From Fervidibacter sp032160945 (lineage in GTDB: Bacteria; Armatimonadota; Fervidibacteria; Fervidibacterales; Fervidibacteraceae): a stretch of 9,379 bases of DNA. Both the position numbers and the translations under genes were made by a program. Every line of letters starts with the position of its first letter. Within the stretch, counting starts at the first letter, position 1. Below, piece after piece: positions 7,058-9,379 of the stretch. A model generated the notes under the pieces. The model ran no database searches and had not been told where the DNA came from. It saw only the letters and a program-made list of their open reading frames with translations. Location of the stretch: assembly GCA_032160945.1 (NCBI GenBank), contig JAVHTL010000130.1. One strand, given 5' to 3'.

Positions 7058-7923
7058 TTTCGCACCCCCAGTTCATCAAACCAACGCAACGGTGCGATGC
7101 GTTTAATGTCTTCGGTTAGCGAACGCTTTTCAGCGTAAATTTGAATTGCGATGAAAATTGCCAGCAGAACCCAAATTGCTGGCGACCAACGAACTGGCGT
7201 TGTCCAATGGTTCAAAGCCCAAACAGAAAAGCATGCTCCAAGCGGATTAGAGCCTGCATCGCCCATCATTGCCTTGCGACCGAAATCTGCGGGAGCGTAG
7301 ACAATTGTGCCAACCATAAGCGGCAACAAGGACTGCCAACCTTGACCTCGCGAGACAATCAAACCAACGAGAGTGAGCAACCAAAAACCTTTGAGCGCAC
7401 GCGACGGTCTGACATCAAGCAGGTTCAGCGTGTTGGCGCTGAGTGCGATGAAAATTGCACTTGCGATGAAAAGCAGAAACCATTGGGGCGAAAAGCGTTG
7501 CAGGGATGTGGGAGCGCTCACAGCGAGAACCCAAGCCGATAAAATCAACGCTCCCAAACCGCCTCCAACCAACTTGACAAACCCTGTCGTGATTTTTCGT
7601 TCTCGGAAAAATGCCCTCAAGTGTCCCTGCCATCCTTTTGCGGAAGTGTCAAGGGCAAGGTCATCAAGCAAGCCAAGTGCTCCAAACCACAACGCTGCGA
7701 ACATCAATTGTCCACCTTCGTGCCAATCAACCGAACCGCGCCAACAAAGGAAAAGCCACCCGAGAATTGAACTCCCCACGAAAGCCAACCCAGCGCTGTT
7801 GACGACCTCTTCACCCAAGTAGTTTTTGCGGCGCAACAAAGGTTGCTGAGCGACGCTTCTCAGCGTCAAGCGAGTCCACAAGGCAATGAACGCGGCAACA
7901 AGCGCCATAAATGCCTGTTCCAT
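7054..7923 (-). CDS. Short MraY/WecA-family polyprenyl-phosphate phosphoglycosyltransferase
   Basis: Membrane enzyme of the polyprenyl-phosphate N-acetylhexosamine-1-phosphate transferase superfamily (glycosyltransferase family 4), expected to transfer a sugar-1-phosphate from a nucleotide sugar to an undecaprenyl-type carrier. Landmarks: LLDDLALD (85-92, the DD pair at 87-88), KGWQGHLRAFFRERKITTGFVK in parts (96-117), ANTLNLLDVRPSRALK (163-178) with N164/N167/D170, and MGDAGSNPLG (220-229). Hydrophobic helices alternate throughout. At 289 residues it is shorter than typical MraY or WecA (320-360). The NLLDVRPSRA motif replaces the usual NxxDGLDGLA, and the C-terminal histidine cluster of MraY/WecA is absent. 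It is therefore probably a specialised paralogue for a cell-surface glycan, not the essential MraY. The start at 7923 follows AGAGGG at eight bases, 19 bases after the endonuclease stop, and the 3' end overlaps the next gene. Confidence 0.82.
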   Translation of the reverse strand: MEQAFMALVAAFIALWTRLTLRSVAQQPLLRRKNYLGEEVVNSAGLAFVGSSILGWLFLCWRGSVDWHEGGQLMFAALWFGALGLLDDLALDTSAKGWQGHLRAFFRERKITTGFVKLVGGGLGALILSAWVLAVSAPTSLQRFSPQWFLLFIASAIFIALSANTLNLLDVRPSRALKGFWLLTLVGLIVSRGQGWQSLLPLMVGTIVYAPADFGRKAMMGDAGSNPLGACFSVWALNHWTTPVRWSPAIWVLLAIFIAIQIYAEKRSLTEDIKRIAPLRWFDELGVRK

Positions 7924-7942
7924 ATTTGAACCCTCTCAGAGC

Positions 7943-8638
7943 CTATTTACCTCGCCGATTAAGACGCCGAAATTCCCGAAGCAATTTCCTGTCCTCCTCA
8001 GTGTATGGCTTTTTTGAGAGTCTTCGTTTCACCAACTCAAGCATTATTTCGGCTCGGCGCCGTTTGACTATCAGGTATGGGATGATGCGAGTTAACAGTG
8101 CATCCAACTCTACAAAAGCGGAGATAGAGATGATAAGGTGCTGCTTCCAATTACGGCTTCGTCTGTCTTTAACAATGTAAAAGGGTGCACCCAGCATTTG
8201 CGAAAGGTGACTCATTAGGCTTTGACTTGTGTTGGAGATGTTTATGTGAGGTTCAATGTTCTCCCAACCGCGAACGGCATTTCGCTTCCTATGTGTCAAA
8301 GTAAGCGAGCCATCTCCGTCTATAATGCCTGCAAGATATGCTGCCTCTAATTCTGTCATACTCTTGATTTTCTGCAAACGCTCCAAGTTAATTCGCCAAT
8401 TGCCTGTAACCCTTGGTCGGAAGCGAGTATCGCGACTATTCGCTTTAAGCCTTTCAAGTAATTGAACAAATTCCTGCGGAGAGAGAACTCGTTTTGCTCG
8501 GTTCCGAAATCTTGAAGGTGATGCAGCATATCCATATTCCCGTGCAATTCGTGAAAGTGCCTCGCCATGAATGATTCTTAATGCCATCTCACGAATATGC
8601 TCTAATGTTGTCTTCGGAGCAGGCACACTGCTCACCAC
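7943..8638 (-). CDS. Free-standing LAGLIDADG homing-type endonuclease with N-terminal HTH-like region
   Basis: A 231-residue protein with one clear dodecapeptide, AAYLAGIIDGDGSL (99-112). The LAGIIDGDG core is at 102-110, and Asp109 would be the metal-binding catalytic acid. It is followed by the typical core pattern ending in PHINISNTSQSLMSHLSQMLG. A single motif implies it works as a homodimer, by analogy with I-CreI-type enzymes. Residues about 12-52 (HGEALSRIAREYGYA...FRNRAKRVLS) look like a helix-turn-helix DNA-binding region, and the C-terminus is very basic. No intein splice residues or intron are visible. It is inserted between dcd and the phosphoglycosyltransferase gene, starting three bases after the dcd stop and in the same frame. 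The start could be GTG 8638, GTG 8635 or GTG 8626. The last has AAGGTGG (8641-8635) at eight bases and may be the real one. It could still cut DNA or have become a regulator, as in WhiA. Confidence 0.82.
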   Translation of the reverse strand: MVSSVPAPKTTLEHIREMALRIIHGEALSRIAREYGYAASPSRFRNRAKRVLSPQEFVQLLERLKANSRDTRFRPRVTGNWRINLERLQKIKSMTELEAAYLAGIIDGDGSLTLTHRKRNAVRGWENIEPHINISNTSQSLMSHLSQMLGAPFYIVKDRRSRNWKQHLIISISAFVELDALLTRIIPYLIVKRRRAEIMLELVKRRLSKKPYTEEDRKLLREFRRLNRRGK

Positions 8639-8641
8639 CTT

Positions 8642-9202
8642 CTACCACTCTACCTTCGGCGGCACAATTCCTTGTTGGTCCTGATACTTGCCTTGACGGT
8701 CTTCGTATGACACCTCGCATACTTCACTGGCTTCCAAAAAGATGACCTGAGCAATGCCTTCGTTAGCGTAAACTTTTGCTGGCAAAGGTGTAGTGTTAGA
8801 AATCTCAATCGTAACATGACCTCGCCAGCAAGGCTCAAGTGGGGTCACATTCACAACAATGCCACAGCGAGCGTATGACGATTTTCCAACGACGATGCCG
8901 ATGACATCGCGCGGGATGCGGAAATACTCAACGCTCCTGCCGAGCATGAAACTGTTTGGCGGTATGATGCAGTAGTCGCCCTTATGCTTGACAAACGCCT
9001 TCTCGTCAAAGGCTTTCGGGTCAACAATCGCACCCCAGACATTGGTGAAAATCAAAAACTCGTCAGCAAGTCTCATGTCATAGCCATAGGAACTCAGCCC
9101 AAAACTGATGACACCCTTACGCACCAACCGCTCCTCAAACGGCTCAATCATCCCGTGATTCAAAGCCATTTCGCGAATCCAACGGTCATTTTTGACGCCC
9201 AA
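8642..9202 (-). CDS. dcd: dCTP deaminase
   Basis: Deaminates dCTP to dUTP (possibly on to dUMP in bifunctional relatives), feeding dTMP synthesis; cytoplasmic homotrimer by family knowledge. The sequence matches the family end to end: DRWIREMA near the start, SSYGYDMRLADEF (37-49), IPPNSFMLGRSVEYFRIPRDV (80-100), GKSSYARCGIVVNVTPLEP (106-124) and GHVTIEISNTTPLPAKVYANEG (128-149), ending GKYQDQQGIVPPKVEW. Glu133 in VTIEISN corresponds to the catalytic glutamate (Glu138 in E. coli), and the KSxYAR arginine/serine are present. Length is 186 residues from the TTG at 9202. The longer GTG start at 9220 is rejected because AGGAGGTG (9217-9210) falls inside it and sits seven bases before the TTG. The C-terminus is intact, so the adjacent endonuclease gene does not interrupt it. 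It is the first gene of the minus-strand series. Confidence 0.93.
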   Translation of the reverse strand: MGVKNDRWIREMALNHGMIEPFEERLVRKGVISFGLSSYGYDMRLADEFLIFTNVWGAIVDPKAFDEKAFVKHKGDYCIIPPNSFMLGRSVEYFRIPRDVIGIVVGKSSYARCGIVVNVTPLEPCWRGHVTIEISNTTPLPAKVYANEGIAQVIFLEASEVCEVSYEDRQGKYQDQQGIVPPKVEW

Positions 9203-9204
9203 AA

Positions 9205-9217
9205 CAGAACACCTCCT
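9205..9217 (-). promoter_or_regulatory. Ribosome binding site fixing the TTG start of dcd
   Basis: The minus strand reads AGGAGGTGTTCTG, then TT and the TTG start at 9202. The 12 bases from GGAGG onward are identical to the panC leader, with the start codon again 14 bases after the first G. This supports TTG, not the upstream GTG, as the initiation codon. Confidence 0.75.
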
Positions 9218-9247
9218 CACAATCGTTTAAGTTTCTATCCCACGCTC

Positions 9248-9379
9248 TTTTGTGTAGGAGTTACGCAGTTGGATGTAGGGGCGGCTGCTAAGCCGCCCGC
9301 AAGGGCAGTTTTAACCCCTTGTAAAGGGTGTTTTCGGGCAGACTATCGTCTGCCCCTACACAAAATGACATCAACTGCG
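9248..9379. repeat. Nested palindromic (REP/MITE-like) intergenic element, probably cut by the window edge
   Basis: Three hairpins lie in a row: GGGCGGCT/AGCCGCCC around GCTA (9279-9298), CCCTT/AAGGG around GTA (9316-9328) and GGGCAGAC/GTCTGCCC around TATC (9336-9355). They are enclosed by inverted outer sequences: CGCAGTTG (9264-9271) against CAACTGCG (9372-9379), GTAGGGG (9275-9281) against CCCCTAC (9353-9359), and TTTTGTGTAGGAG (9248-9260) against the complement of 9353-9365 with one mismatch. There is no coding sequence. It lies upstream of dcd and could act as a transcription terminator for an upstream gene, a transcript stabiliser or a non-autonomous mobile repeat. Similar GTAGGGGC palindromes are common between genes in several bacterial groups. 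Copy number cannot be judged from one copy. Confidence 0.7.

Noticed and set aside
8642..9202. dcd as an interrupted or truncated gene because of the adjacent endonuclease
   Set aside because: The Dcd sequence is complete to its normal GKYQ..QG C-terminal motif, so the endonuclease gene lies after it, not within it.
9203..9220. GTG at 9220 as the dcd start
   Set aside because: The Shine-Dalgarno sequence falls inside the codons that follow this GTG. The TTG at 9202 is correctly spaced and gives the usual Dcd N-terminus.
9225..9246. GTTTAAGTTTCTATCCCACG as a CRISPR-repeat-like string
   Set aside because: It occurs once only, with no second copy or spacer-like periodicity in the window, so no array is supported.

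Overview
The window reads as an ordinary chromosomal segment of a bacterium. I see no phage, plasmid, CRISPR or defence genes. The best guess at a source is a thermophilic, polysaccharide-degrading lineage such as Armatimonadota/Fervidibacteria. This rests on overall style only: a large multi-domain GH99-like protein, very strong GGAGGTG ribosome binding sites, and short GTAGGGG-type intergenic palindromes. No rRNA or marker gene here can confirm it.

Left half, plus strand. The window opens inside a large GH99/WbsX-like carbohydrate-active protein whose N-terminus lies off the left edge (stop at 2344). A 165-base gap holds no convincing gene. It is followed by an AnsA/ReAV-type (class 3, zinc-site) L-asparaginase (2510-3526), a secreted YceI-family lipid-binding protein (3615-4196) and an unrecognised polytopic membrane protein (4230-5099). 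The last two lie 33 bases apart and are probably co-transcribed.

Right half, minus strand. Transcription runs from the right edge leftwards through five closely packed genes: dcd (dCTP deaminase, 9202-8642), a free-standing LAGLIDADG endonuclease beginning 3 bases after the dcd stop, a short MraY/WecA-type phosphoglycosyltransferase, a deoxyhypusine-synthase-like protein of unknown function whose start overlaps the preceding stop by ATGA, and panC (pantothenate synthetase). This block converges on the plus-strand block at about 5100-5186. Upstream of dcd, at the right edge, lies a nested palindromic repeat element (about 9248-9379).

Two start sites are revised from the longest open frame. 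panC begins at 6038 (283 residues) and dcd at a TTG at 9202 (186 residues). Both follow the identical 12-base leader GGAGGTGTTCTG, with the start codon 14 bases after its first base. The yceI leader has the same spacing.

The genes cover nucleotide metabolism, coenzyme A supply, lipid-linked glycan synthesis and nitrogen/polysaccharide use, without forming a single pathway. The most notable items are the homing-type endonuclease lodged in the dcd operon in frame with dcd across a single amber codon, the atypical short phosphoglycosyltransferase, the deoxyhypusine-synthase-like protein and the edge palindrome. I found no clear novel system.
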